A stretch of DNA of 64,000 nucleotides from Candidatus Hydrogenedentota bacterium (lineage in GTDB: Bacteria > Hydrogenedentota > Hydrogenedentia > Hydrogenedentales > JAGMZX01): the NCBI GenBank assembly GCA_029556545.1, contig JAKQEQ010000086.1, positions 1 to 64,000 on the forward strand. Direction: 5' to 3'. Below the pieces are notes generated by a model. It did no database searches. It saw only the letters and a program-made list of their open reading frames with translations, and was not told the origin of the DNA. The position numbers and the translations under genes are program-made. Positions 47,740-56,430 of this stretch are shown here, one piece after another (the stretch's first letter is position 1; every line of letters begins with the position of its first letter).

Positions 47740-49038
47740 ATGTCATCCGAAACCAAAGTCATGAATCGTTGGATTGTCGTAGTGGGCGCCATTCTGGTCC
47801 AACTATGCCTCGGGGCCATTTATGCCTGGTCCGCCTTCACCGGCAAGCTCAACGCGGAACCGTTCTCGTTCACAAAGACCGAAACGCAGGTGATATTCTC
47901 GGTCGGGTTGTTCGCGTTCGCCGTCGTCATGGCCCTCGTCGCGGGCAATTGGCAGAAAAAGGCCGGGCCGCGCGTCGTGGCGCTGGCCGGCGGCCTTGTG
48001 CTGGGGATCGGCTACGTCATCGCCGGATTCGCGGGCACGAGCTTCTGGGGCATCTTGATTGGCGTCGGCGTGCTCGGCGGCGCGGGCATCGGCCTCGGCT
48101 ATGTGTGCCCGATCGCGGCGCTGGTCAAGTGGTTCCCGGACAAGAAGGGACTGATTACCGGCTTGGCGGTAGCCGGCTTTGGGTTTGGCGCGCTCATCTG
48201 GATCAAGCTGACCAGCGGATTCGTGTTCGGCCCGGTGAACCTGACTCCCGGCTGGACCGGCCTCTACGGCATGGGGTGGACGGTCAACAATGTGTTCCTG
48301 TTGTACGGCGGCTTGTTCGCGGCCCTCGTGGTGCTGGGTTCGCTGGTGCTGATCAATCCGCCCGACGGCTGGCTGCCCGCGGGCTGGACGCCGCCGAGCG
48401 GCGCGGCGGCCGCGGCGAGCGGGGGCGACGACTATACGACCGGCGAAATGGTCAAGACCCCGCAGTTCTGGGGGCTGTTCTTCATTTTCATGGTGGGCGC
48501 GACAGCGGGCCTCATGGTCATCGGCGTTATCGCCCTTTTCGGCAATGACGCCTTGACGGCAAAGGGCATTGCTCTGGACAACGCGAAGGTAATCACGGGG
48601 ACCGCGATGGGCCTCTTCTTCGCACTCATGAACGGCTTCGGCCGCATCGCCTGGGGCAGTATCTCCGATAAACTGGGGCGGAGAAACTCGATAGCACTGA
48701 TGAGCCTCCTGCAGGGCGGCATGATGATCGCCTTCTTCTTCATTGGCGGCAACGAGATTGGCCTGTACATCGGCGCCGCAGTGATCGGCTTCAACTTCGG
48801 CGGCAACTTCGCCCTGTTCCCCGCCGCCACGGCGGACTTCTTCGGAAACAAGAACGTCGGCACGAATTACCCGTGGGTGTTCATGTCCTATGGCGTCGGC
48901 GGCATCGTCGGTCCGATTCTCGGCGGCATCATGGGCGACGCGCAAGCCTGGATGTGGGCCTTCCTGCCCGCGGGCGTCGCGTGCATCATCGCGGGCTTCG
49001 TCGGGACAACGCTCCGTCCGCCAAAACGCGCCGCGTAA
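47740..49038 (+). CDS. OFA-family MFS transporter (oxalate/formate antiporter-like)
   Basis: A 432-residue membrane protein with about twelve spans. WIVVVGAILVQLCLGAIYAWSAFTGKL at the N-terminus is the OFA family signature, and the cytoplasmic loop motif is GNWQKKAGPR. The second half includes FGRIAWGSISDKLGRRNSI, the conserved MFS 2-3 loop. Members exchange small monocarboxylates or oxalate/formate; with acsA upstream, acetate or another short acid is a plausible substrate. ATG 47740 follows GGGGAGA. The acsA terminator sits between them, so it may need its own promoter. Confidence 0.88.
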   Translation: MSSETKVMNRWIVVVGAILVQLCLGAIYAWSAFTGKLNAEPFSFTKTETQVIFSVGLFAFAVVMALVAGNWQKKAGPRVVALAGGLVLGIGYVIAGFAGTSFWGILIGVGVLGGAGIGLGYVCPIAALVKWFPDKKGLITGLAVAGFGFGALIWIKLTSGFVFGPVNLTPGWTGLYGMGWTVNNVFLLYGGLFAALVVLGSLVLINPPDGWLPAGWTPPSGAAAAASGGDDYTTGEMVKTPQFWGLFFIFMVGATAGLMVIGVIALFGNDALTAKGIALDNAKVITGTAMGLFFALMNGFGRIAWGSISDKLGRRNSIALMSLLQGGMMIAFFFIGGNEIGLYIGAAVIGFNFGGNFALFPAATADFFGNKNVGTNYPWVFMSYGVGGIVGPILGGIMGDAQAWMWAFLPAGVACIIAGFVGTTLRPPKRAA

Positions 49039-49044
49039 GGATAC

Positions 49045-49165
49045 GACGTGGCACGGGCGTCTCGTCCGTGAACCCAGACCGTGGGCAAGGCGTCCGTGCC
49101 GCGTGGCACGGACGTTTCGCCCGTAACCCCAAGACATGGGCAGGATGCCCATGCCACGACATTGT
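49045..49165. repeat. palindromic repeat unit between convergent genes
   Basis: Two perfect hairpins: CGTCCGTGCC-GCGT-GGCACGGACG (49091-49114) and CATGGGCA-GGA-TGCCCATG (49135-49153), plus related partial copies (GGCACGGGCG, CCGTGGGCAAGG). Translations in one frame give the HGRDARAT-like peptide often seen in dispersed repeats of Planctomycetes-type genomes. It may also serve as a two-way terminator. Confidence 0.7.
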
Positions 49166-49168
49166 CCA

Positions 49169-50311
49169 TCAGCGGCCCTTGGCGACCTCACGGGCAATGA
49201 CCAGCCGCTGAATTTCCTGCGTGCCCTCGTAAATCTGCATGAGCTTCGCGTCGCGCATGAGCTTCTCGACGGGGTACTCGCGCGAATAGCCCCGTCCGCC
49301 CAGAATCTGCACCGCCTCCGTTGTGACTTCCATGGCGACGTCGCCTGCGTAACATTTCGCCATGGCCGCCTCCTTCGTCTGGCGTACCCCGTGGTCCGCC
49401 ATCCACGCGGCTTGCCACGCGAGCAGGCGCGCGGCCTCGACCTTCATCGCCATGTCCGCGAGTTTGAATTGTATGGCCTGGTTCTTCACGATGGGCGCGC
49501 CGAACTGGACGCGCTCGTTCGCGTACTTGACGGCCTCCTCGAGGGCGCGCCGCGCGATGCCGACCGCGCCGGCCGCCGTGCCCGCGCGGGTGCGGTCCAG
49601 CGTGCCCATCGCCACCTGGAAACCGCGTCCCTCCTTGAGCAGCAGGTTCTCCGTGGGCACGCGCACGTCGCGGAAATGCAGTTCCACCTGATTCGAGGCC
49701 CGCTGGCCCATCTTGTCCTCCGCCTTCCCCACCTCGACCCCCATGTCGCGCTCGACGATGAAGGCGCTCATGCCGAGGGGGCCGCGGTCCGGGTTCGTGG
49801 ATGCGAACACGACGTAGAAGTCCGCGAAGCCGCCGTTGGTGCAGAAGCATTTGTCGCCGTTGATGACGTAGTGGTCGCCGTCGCGGACGGCGGTGGTCTT
49901 CGCGGCGCCCGCGTCGGATCCCGCCTCCCGCTCCGTCAGGGCGAAGGCCGCGATGCGAAACGCGCGGGCGTGGGGGCGCAGGTACCGTTCCTTCTGAGCG
50001 GCGCCGCCGAAGAGGATGATCGGCGCCAGCGCCAGCGAGTTCGCCATGATGCATGTGCCGATGCCCATGCACGCCGCGCCGAGTTCCTCCGTCATGAGGG
50101 CTGCGTCAAGATTCGATAGGCCGGGTCCGTCGTATTCCTTCGGTATCCCCTCGCTCATCAGTTTCGCGTCAAAGGCCTTCTGCATAATCTCGATGGGAAA
50201 CTCGCCCGTGCGGTCGTGGTGCGCCGCCGCCGGCTTGATTTCCGTCTCGGCGAACGCGCGCGCCCGCGCGCGCAACTGTTCCTGATCCTCCGACAGACTG
50301 AATCCAATCAT
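49169..50311 (-). CDS. acyl-CoA dehydrogenase (short/medium-chain type)
   Basis: A 380-residue flavoprotein that introduces a trans-2 double bond into an acyl-CoA. ALTEREAGSDAGAAKTTA and the FAD-binding ADMAMKVEAARLLAWQAAW helix are typical, and YEGTQEIQR near the C-terminus supplies the catalytic base Glu362. Length matches butyryl/isovaleryl/medium-chain members. The gene lies in the acyl-CoA catabolic cluster together with an AtuA-like protein and a biotin-dependent carboxyltransferase, so a branched acyl-CoA such as isovaleryl- or citronellyl-CoA is a fair guess. The start ATG 50311 (MIGFSLSEDQ) has GGATGAGGT upstream. Confidence 0.94.
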   Translation of the reverse strand: MIGFSLSEDQEQLRARARAFAETEIKPAAAHHDRTGEFPIEIMQKAFDAKLMSEGIPKEYDGPGLSNLDAALMTEELGAACMGIGTCIMANSLALAPIILFGGAAQKERYLRPHARAFRIAAFALTEREAGSDAGAAKTTAVRDGDHYVINGDKCFCTNGGFADFYVVFASTNPDRGPLGMSAFIVERDMGVEVGKAEDKMGQRASNQVELHFRDVRVPTENLLLKEGRGFQVAMGTLDRTRAGTAAGAVGIARRALEEAVKYANERVQFGAPIVKNQAIQFKLADMAMKVEAARLLAWQAAWMADHGVRQTKEAAMAKCYAGDVAMEVTTEAVQILGGRGYSREYPVEKLMRDAKLMQIYEGTQEIQRLVIAREVAKGR

Positions 50312-50426
50312 GGTTCACCTCATCCTCCGATATGGTCGGTTGCGTTTCGGCCTGGGCGCGCGCCGCCTCCCGCATCGGCACGCATTACGGGGGGCGTCCT
50401 ACGAGTGTCCGGACTGTGCCGGCCAG

Positions 50427-51779
50427 TCATGCATCGAGGATGCGCGTCTCAACGTGGACGCGGTCGCGCTCGATTAGGCACGACCAGTAGCTGAACATCG
50501 GACGGGGACTGGGCCGTCCGGCGGCATAGCCGGTGACGCCCTGCGGGCCGCTCGTGACCAGGGGCGCTATCTCTTTCGCGAAGCGCTCAACGGCTTCTTT
50601 GCGCGGATCCGCCACGCTGATGCGCAAGACGGTCTCGAGCAATGGCGGCGCGTCGAGCACACCGGGGACACAGGCGTTCGCACCGATGCACTCGATGTTC
50701 GATCGCGCGTACTCGAAGCCCGCGCGGCGCAGCCGTTCGAGCACGATCTCGCCGCCGCGGCGGGCCTTCTCCACGGCGTCGCGCCCGAATACCGTGAGCA
50801 GGCCGTGCGCCCAATAGCCATCGCGATAGGTCGCGCTGACCTTGTACGTGTTCGTGGGCCGCGCGCCGCGCGCGCCGGTGACGCGCACGCGGTCCAGGCC
50901 GACTTCCTCGACCGAAAGCGTCGTGAAATCGACGCGACAATCCGGGCTGAGATAGTGGGCCGGGTCGCCGATCTCGTAGACAAGTTGCTCCTTGACCGTT
51001 TCGAGATTTACCCGTCCGCCGGTCCCTTCCGGCTTTGTGACGATGAAGTCGCCCGTCTCGTCGATTTCGACGATGGGGAATCCGATGCCGGCGGGGTCCT
51101 GCAGTTCGAGCCAGTTCGTCGCGATGCCGCCGCAGCACTGGGTCCCGCACTCGATGACGTGTCCGGCGACCGTCGCGGCGGCAAGCCTCGGGTAATCATC
51201 AAGGGCCCATCCGAACTCGTGTACACAAATACCCACCGTGAGGCTCGGGTCGGCGACGCGCCCCGTAATCACCAAGTCCGCGCCCGCCGCCAACGCACGC
51301 GCCACCCCTTCCGCGCCGATGTAGGCATTTGCCGTGACAAGCCGGTCCGCCACTTCCGCGAGCGCGCGATAATCCTCGCCGTTTGCGAAGAGCGGGTTTG
51401 CCGGTTCCGCCCGCAGCGCCGGCAACACGTCGTCGCCCGAGACCACCCCGATCTTCAGGTGGGCCAGGCCGGCGCCCCGCAACACCGCGGCGCACGCCTC
51501 GGCGCAGCCCGCCGGGTTCAAGCCGCCCGCGTTGCAGACCACCTTCACCTTGCGGCCCAGTCTCCAGTGCGGCACGAGATTGTGGAGCACCTCGACGAAA
51601 TCCCGGGCGTAACCCGCCTGCGGGTCGCGGTCCCGTTGCAGCGCCATGATGCTCAACGACACCTCGGCCAAGTAATCCAGCGTCAGATAGTCCACCTCGG
51701 GACACTGCGCGACCAAACGCGCCGCCGCGTCGGTGCTGTCGCCCCAGAATCCCTGAGTGTTGGCTATGCGGATTCGCAT
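50427..51779 (-). CDS. AtuA-family (DUF1446) protein
   Basis: A 450-residue soluble protein. RIANTQGFWGDSTDAAARLV at the start, KVVCNAGGLNPAGCAEA, the GADLVITGRVADPSLTVG motif and HVIECGTQCCGGIATNW are hallmarks of the AtuA/DUF1446 family, named after a gene needed for acyclic terpene use in Pseudomonas. Its catalytic role is not firmly known. It sits in a minus-strand cluster with acyl-CoA dehydrogenases and a carboxyltransferase, in keeping with the family's usual company. The ATG at 51779 lies 22 bases after the HicB-like gene's stop. Confidence 0.88.
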   Translation of the reverse strand: MRIRIANTQGFWGDSTDAAARLVAQCPEVDYLTLDYLAEVSLSIMALQRDRDPQAGYARDFVEVLHNLVPHWRLGRKVKVVCNAGGLNPAGCAEACAAVLRGAGLAHLKIGVVSGDDVLPALRAEPANPLFANGEDYRALAEVADRLVTANAYIGAEGVARALAAGADLVITGRVADPSLTVGICVHEFGWALDDYPRLAAATVAGHVIECGTQCCGGIATNWLELQDPAGIGFPIVEIDETGDFIVTKPEGTGGRVNLETVKEQLVYEIGDPAHYLSPDCRVDFTTLSVEEVGLDRVRVTGARGARPTNTYKVSATYRDGYWAHGLLTVFGRDAVEKARRGGEIVLERLRRAGFEYARSNIECIGANACVPGVLDAPPLLETVLRISVADPRKEAVERFAKEIAPLVTSGPQGVTGYAAGRPSPRPMFSYWSCLIERDRVHVETRILDA

Positions 51780-51801
51780 AATGTGCCGCCTTCGTTTTCC
51801 G

Positions 51802-51981
51802 TTACCGCGCCAAATGAATGTAAATCGCTTCGTGACCGACGTAGAGCATGGCCGCTTCCCGAATGTTGCTCAGCGCATCCTCGAACGTGTCGCCCTGGCT
51901 GTGGCGCCCCGGCAAATCGGGACAATAGGCAAGAAGCCTATCTTCGTCGTGCTCAATAATCGCGGTAAGCTTCGCGGACAT
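51802..51981 (-). CDS. HicB-like antitoxin-type protein, orphan
   Basis: A 59-residue protein reading SAKLTAIIEHDEDRLLAYCPDLPGRHSQGDTFEDALSNIREAAMLYVGH. This is the HicB RNase-H-like half: a beta start, Cys-Pro-Asp-Leu-Pro-Gly turn and a helix. It lacks the C-terminal DNA-binding domain and no HicA toxin gene is next to it, so it is an orphan or acts as a stand-alone protein. ATG 51981 follows GGGAG by 8 bases and is preferred over ATG 52032. It sits between AtuA and the VapC gene on the same strand. Confidence 0.8.
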   Translation of the reverse strand: MSAKLTAIIEHDEDRLLAYCPDLPGRHSQGDTFEDALSNIREAAMLYVGHEAIYIHLAR

Positions 51982-52188
51982 ACGGCTGACTCCCTTCATC
52001 ATTGCTTCAATGCCTAAGGAAGATCCTGGCACTTATTATAGCCTGTTCGAACTCCGCGAAGTCCTGTTCCCGCGCGAAGTGACCGCACCTCCAAGGCTCC
52101 CGCTCCACCTTGGCCCCACGTACCAGAGGGGAGAATCCGAGATTACCGGCGTGGCGCGTCATGGCAAGGCCGACGCGGAAGTGAGCGG

Positions 52189-52581
52189 TTACGCCCAGTC
52201 CTCGCACGTGACATCAGGTACTTCGTGGAAGTGCTTGTCGCGTGTGACCAAGACCAAGCCGTGCTGCAAGGAAAGCGTCGCGATCCAGAGATCATTCTCG
52301 GGAATTGGACAACCTTTCCGCTTGAGATTTGCGCGGATCAGACCATAGCAGCGCGCCGTATCGATGTCGCAAGGCAATATATGAAAGGCCGCAACCAAGT
52401 TATCCAGCCGTCGCCGATTCTCTTCCCTCCTAAGCGAGTTCTCTACTCCGTAGTACAGTTCCCCTAACGCGGTACTTGAGAGGAATACGTGTTGAGCCGC
52501 GGACAAGCGTTCCAACACTACGGGGTCCTCGTCAAGCAGGGCAATCACGATATTCGTATCGAGTAGATATTCACCAGGCAT
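52189..52581 (-). CDS. VapC-type PIN-domain toxin
   Basis: A 130-residue ribonuclease toxin. The four acidic PIN residues are present: Asp8 in LLDTNIVIALL, Glu41 in LGELYYG, Asp97 in ENDLWIAT and Asp115 in TRDKHF. Such enzymes usually cleave tRNA or rRNA until an antitoxin binds them. The ATG at 52581 lies 11 bases inside the end of the antitoxin-like gene, a common arrangement for VapBC pairs. Nothing in the sequence suggests inactivation. Confidence 0.9.
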   Translation of the reverse strand: MPGEYLLDTNIVIALLDEDPVVLERLSAAQHVFLSSTALGELYYGVENSLRREENRRRLDNLVAAFHILPCDIDTARCYGLIRANLKRKGCPIPENDLWIATLSLQHGLVLVTRDKHFHEVPDVTCEDWA

Positions 52582-52795
52582 CGTAATCGATTCGCTCGCA
52601 GTCTTCTTCGATCACGGCGCGCATGCGCTCGATATCGTCCTTCGGGATACAGCCCACGAATCGCAGCAAGTCCTTGCCCGGGCTCCCCTCGGGCTTCGGG
52701 ACTTTTATCCGAATTGCGAACGCGAGAACGCGCTGCTGTTGGTCCTCGTTCAATTCGGACACCACCCGAAGAATCTCATCCGTCGTCTTCACCAT
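52571..52795 (-). CDS. VapB-type antitoxin candidate
   Basis: A 74-residue protein, MVKTTDEILRVVSELNEDQQQRVLAFAIRIKV..., directly upstream of and overlapping vapC by 11 bases. The N-terminal helical region and acidic tail (EEDCERIDYDAW, which could thread into the PIN active site) fit an antitoxin, but I do not recognise a standard VapB DNA-binding fold (AbrB, RHH or Phd). The start is fixed by GGAGG just before ATG 52795. Identification rests mainly on position. Confidence 0.75.
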   Translation of the reverse strand: MVKTTDEILRVVSELNEDQQQRVLAFAIRIKVPKPEGSPGKDLLRFVGCIPKDDIERMRAVIEEDCERIDYDAW

Positions 52796-52816
52796 GTTGC
52801 CTCCAGAGTCAACGGA

Positions 52817-52825
52817 ATTATAGCA
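52817..52825 (-). promoter_or_regulatory. extended -10 promoter of the toxin-antitoxin pair
   Basis: Minus strand TG-C-TATAAT, predicted start near 52810, 15 bases before the antitoxin ATG. The -35 is weak, but an extended -10 does not need a strong one. Confidence 0.5.
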
Positions 52826-52864
52826 CGGCTGGGAGTACACAAACATGGCCGCGTCAGGAGAGCG

Positions 52865-54529
52865 TCAGGTCTGGATCACGCCGGTGTGGAAGGGGGCGCG
52901 GGGCATGGGGCGCTTGACGAGGCCAAGTGCGGTGATGAGGACTTCGCGGGTCTTGTCGGGCGTGATGATGGCGTCGACCCAGCCGCGGGCGGCGGCGTAT
53001 CGCACGTCCGTCTGTTCGTCATAGTCGCGGTATACCTGGGCGCGCAACGCTTCGAGTTCTTCTTTGTCCACTTCGTGGCCGTGCTTGCGCGCTTCCGCTT
53101 CGAGCACTTTCTGCCGGATCGAGAAGATGACCCCGCTGGCCTGGGCCGCGCCCATGACGGCGTACTTCGCGTTCGGCCACGCGAAGATGAACCGGGGATC
53201 GTACGCCTTGCCGCACAACGCGTAATTGCCCGCGCCGAAGCTGCCGCCGACCACGACGGTAATCTTCGGGACCGTGCTGTTGCTCATGGCGTTCACCAAC
53301 TTCGCCCCGCTTCGGATGATCCCCGACTGCTCCGCCTGCTTGCCGACCATGAAGCCGACCACGTCCTGGAGGAAGACGAGCGGCAGGCCGGTTTGGTTGC
53401 AGTCGAGCACGAAACGCGCGGCCTTGTCCGCGCTGTCAGCGTAGATGACGCCGCCTATCTGCACGCCCTGTTGCGGGGCCTGACATTGCAGGCGCTGGTT
53501 CGCCACGATGCCTACGGCGTGGCCGCCGATGCGCGCGAAGGCCGTCACGAGCGTCTTGCCGTAATCGGCCTTGTATTCGGTCATCGAGTCGCGGTCGATG
53601 ACGCACTCGATAAGCCGCCGCGCGTCGTAGGGCTTCTTTCCCTCGACCTCGACGAGGGCGTAGACCTCCTCTGGGTCGCGATGCGGCGGGATATCGAACG
53701 TGTCGGCGTGCGGCCAGCCCCACTGCCGCTCGGGGAGCAGCGCGATGAGTTCGCGAATCCGTTCGAGACACGCGGGGTCGTCCGGCTCGCGAAAATCGAC
53801 GGTGCCGCTGATTTCGGCGTGCATCTTCGCGCCGCCGAGTTCCTCGGGGTCCACGTCCTGGCCGATGGCCGCCTTCACGAGCGCCGGCCCGGCGAGGTAG
53901 AGCCCGCTGCCGTCCGTCATGAGCGTCTTGTCGCACAACACGGGAAGATACGCGCCGCCAGCGATGCAGTTGCCCATGATCGCCGCGTATTGCGGGATGC
54001 CCGCCGCCGAAAACACGGCGTTGTTGCGGAAGATGCGCCCGAAATCGTCCTCGTCCGGGAATATCTCGTCCTGCATCGGGAGATAGACGCCCGCCGAATC
54101 CACGAGATAGACGACGGGCAGCGCGTTCTCGAAAGCGATCCGCTGGGCGCGCAGCAGCTTCTTGCACGTCATGGGAAAAAACGCGCCCGCCTTCACCGTG
54201 GCGTCGTTCGCGATGATCATGCAGGGTCGATGATGGATGAGCCCGATCCCCGCCACACAGCCCGCCGCGGGCGTCTCCCCCACTTCGGGATACAGCCCAA
54301 ATCCGGCCCACAGACCCAGTTCGAAGAAGAATTCGTCGTCGTCGAGCAGACGCGCAAGCCGCTCGCGCACGAACAGGCGGCCGAGCTTGTGCTGGCGTTC
54401 GAGTCCTTTCGCGCCGCCCCCCTGTTGCAGCGCCTGCTCCTGTTCGAGGACCGCCTCGGTCAGCGAGCGCAGATCGTGCCGTCGCGTCCGTGGCGCCTCG
54501 TTCGCACTCGCCATGCTTCGCACCGCCAT
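52865..54529 (-). CDS. acyl-CoA carboxylase carboxyltransferase (beta) subunit
   Basis: A 554-residue biotin-dependent carboxyltransferase of the MccB/LiuB/AtuC type. GGGAKGLERQHKLGRLFVRERLARLLD is the N-terminal acyl-CoA part; GNCIAGGAYLPVLCD and the second-half VVGGSFGAGNYALCGKAYDPRF supply the oxyanion and CoA/biotin sites. It carries carboxyl from biotin to an alpha,beta-unsaturated acyl-CoA such as methylcrotonyl- or geranyl-CoA. The alpha subunit (biotin carboxylase plus biotin carrier) is not in the window. The gene starts two bases after the stop of the dehydrogenase upstream, so translation is coupled. Confidence 0.93.
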   Translation of the reverse strand: MAVRSMASANEAPRTRRHDLRSLTEAVLEQEQALQQGGGAKGLERQHKLGRLFVRERLARLLDDDEFFFELGLWAGFGLYPEVGETPAAGCVAGIGLIHHRPCMIIANDATVKAGAFFPMTCKKLLRAQRIAFENALPVVYLVDSAGVYLPMQDEIFPDEDDFGRIFRNNAVFSAAGIPQYAAIMGNCIAGGAYLPVLCDKTLMTDGSGLYLAGPALVKAAIGQDVDPEELGGAKMHAEISGTVDFREPDDPACLERIRELIALLPERQWGWPHADTFDIPPHRDPEEVYALVEVEGKKPYDARRLIECVIDRDSMTEYKADYGKTLVTAFARIGGHAVGIVANQRLQCQAPQQGVQIGGVIYADSADKAARFVLDCNQTGLPLVFLQDVVGFMVGKQAEQSGIIRSGAKLVNAMSNSTVPKITVVVGGSFGAGNYALCGKAYDPRFIFAWPNAKYAVMGAAQASGVIFSIRQKVLEAEARKHGHEVDKEELEALRAQVYRDYDEQTDVRYAAARGWVDAIITPDKTREVLITALGLVKRPMPRAPFHTGVIQT

Positions 54530-54531
54530 GC

Positions 54532-56283
54532 TCAGAACCCTGTAAGGCGCCGCGCCACGTCGCGAACGGCGTCGTCGTGGTTGCGCATCAGGCCGCCCAG
54601 CGCCCGGTCAATCGTATCGAGCGCGAGCGCGCAGTACAACTTGCCCACGGCGAGGTCCGCCGTCTCGCGTCCGTTATGCGCGAGTTCGCTGTCGAGACGC
54701 CCGAGCACGGCCGTCATGCCGTACAGGGCCATCGCCGCATCGGCGACGCGGTTCAACTCCATCTGCGCGTCGAGAATCGCCTCTTTGTAGTGAACGATCA
54801 GCCGCTGGACCGCAAGCCCGAACTTGCGGATACGGTCCCCGAGTTGCCGCGCTTCCTCTTGCAGTTCCGGCGCGCGCACGGGGACGGTCGGCGTCACGAG
54901 CAGCTTGCGCATGCTGTCCTTGCCCAGCCCGAAGACCTTGCCGAAGAACATACCCGGCCTCGTGAGGGTGTCCGCTACCTCCTTGAACTGCATGCCCACG
55001 TCACGCATACCCACGAGCCCGATGAATACGCGCAGCACGTCGTTCGAGCCTTCGCCTATCGGATTCAGGCGCGCGTCGCGCATCATGCGCTCGAACGGTT
55101 CGTCCGTGAAGAATGACCGGCCTCCGAAGAGTTGCATGGTGTCGTAGAGGATGTCCCACTGCTGCTCGCTCGCGAAGACCTTGAGCATCGCCGTTTCAAG
55201 CATGTAATCCTCTTCGCCGCGGTCGACCAGTCCGGCCGTAAGCTGGGTCATGGCTTCCATCGCGTAGGCGTAGGCGGTCATGCGCGCAATCTTGTCCTTC
55301 ACCAGGTCGAAATTGGCGATGGGCTGCTTGAACTGCACGCGATTCCGCACGTGCTCGATGGCGCGCTCGACGCAGTACTTGGCCGCGCCCGTACAGGTCG
55401 CGCCGAAAGTCGTGCGCCCGAAGTCAAGCACGTGGAGCGCGACGTGAAGGCCGCGCCCGAGTTCGCCCAGAATGTTCGCCGCTGGCACTTCCATGTCCTT
55501 GAACGCCAGCTTCGCCGTGCGCGTGCCGCGCATGCCCACTTTTTCGAGGGCGGGCACGGTCACCTTGAATCCCGGCATGTCCGGCGTGACGAGGAAGGCG
55601 GTGATCCTGTCCTCGCCGTCGACCTCCGTGCGCGCCATGACCGTGAGCACGTCGGCAATGGCTCCATTCGTGATCCATTGCTTCGTGCCGTTGATGACCC
55701 AGACGTTCCGGGCAGCGTCGAACACGGCGCGGGTCTGCACGTTCGCGGCGTCGGACCCGGCGTGCATTTCGGTGAGCGCGAACGCGGCGATGGCCTCGCC
55801 GCGCGCCAGCCTCGGGAGCCACGTGTTCTTCTGATCCTCCGAGCCGTAGAGCAGCAGCGCCTTCATGCCGATGCTCTGTTGCACGTTGACGAAGAGGGCG
55901 GTCGACCCGCAGCGCCGCGCCACCTGCTCGACCGCCTTGCAGTACTGGATTTGCGAGAAGCCCTGGCCGCCGTACTGGGGATCGATGGTGCAACTGAGCA
56001 GCCCGATGTCGAATAGGCCCTTGATCACCTCGCCCGGGATGTCCGCGTTTCGGTCGATGGCGTCCGGGTCGAGGTGTGCGTCCATGAACGCGTTGAGCCG
56101 ATCGTTGAACTCCGCAATCACGCGGGCCTCTTCCGGGCCGGGCTGCGGGAAGGGGAACACGCGGGCCGCGTCGAACAGGCCGGCGTACAGGCCCTTGGCG
56201 AAACTCGGCAGGCGCGCCCCCGAAAAGAGCAGTTCCTCGGCGAGTCTGATTTGTTCTTCCTTGACGGCCTGGTCTACCGGCAT
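54532..56283 (-). CDS. acyl-CoA dehydrogenase, long form (VLCAD/ACAD9-like)
   Basis: A 583-residue flavoprotein. The catalytic domain has AAFALTEMHAGSDAANVQTRAV and KDKIARMTAYAYAMEAMTQLT; the active-site Glu is in NPIGEGSNDVLRVF, the VLCAD position. A C-terminal helical extension (about 440-583) distinguishes it from the 380-residue form and in relatives links to membrane association or dimer contacts. It is the first gene of the minus-strand acyl-CoA cluster. ATG 56283 has a strong GGGAGGAA site. The much longer open frame upstream is not coding. Confidence 0.92.
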   Translation of the reverse strand: MPVDQAVKEEQIRLAEELLFSGARLPSFAKGLYAGLFDAARVFPFPQPGPEEARVIAEFNDRLNAFMDAHLDPDAIDRNADIPGEVIKGLFDIGLLSCTIDPQYGGQGFSQIQYCKAVEQVARRCGSTALFVNVQQSIGMKALLLYGSEDQKNTWLPRLARGEAIAAFALTEMHAGSDAANVQTRAVFDAARNVWVINGTKQWITNGAIADVLTVMARTEVDGEDRITAFLVTPDMPGFKVTVPALEKVGMRGTRTAKLAFKDMEVPAANILGELGRGLHVALHVLDFGRTTFGATCTGAAKYCVERAIEHVRNRVQFKQPIANFDLVKDKIARMTAYAYAMEAMTQLTAGLVDRGEEDYMLETAMLKVFASEQQWDILYDTMQLFGGRSFFTDEPFERMMRDARLNPIGEGSNDVLRVFIGLVGMRDVGMQFKEVADTLTRPGMFFGKVFGLGKDSMRKLLVTPTVPVRAPELQEEARQLGDRIRKFGLAVQRLIVHYKEAILDAQMELNRVADAAMALYGMTAVLGRLDSELAHNGRETADLAVGKLYCALALDTIDRALGGLMRNHDDAVRDVARRLTGF

Positions 56284-56330
56284 GGCGTTTCCTCCCGGTG
56301 AATGCGGGTGTTGTTTAGTCACAAGCGAGG

Positions 56331-56336
56331 TATAAT
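56331..56336 (+). promoter_or_regulatory. -10 element upstream of the macrodomain gene
   Basis: TATAAT, about 95 bases before ATG 56431. No good -35 at the standard distance (TTGTTT is 14 bases away), so it is tentative. Confidence 0.35.
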
Positions 56337-56430
56337 GGAAACCCGCACGGTTGGCGGCGTTATTCCTGTCGCGGTGTGCGCGCGGGCGAAGAAGGGCGAG
56401 AACGAACATGAAGGCGAGAAGGAGCATGTC

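Noticed and set aside
52007-52207. Possible HicA toxin upstream of the HicB-like gene
   Set aside because: The frame lacks the HicA double-stranded-RNA-binding pattern and its catalytic His; it looks non-coding.
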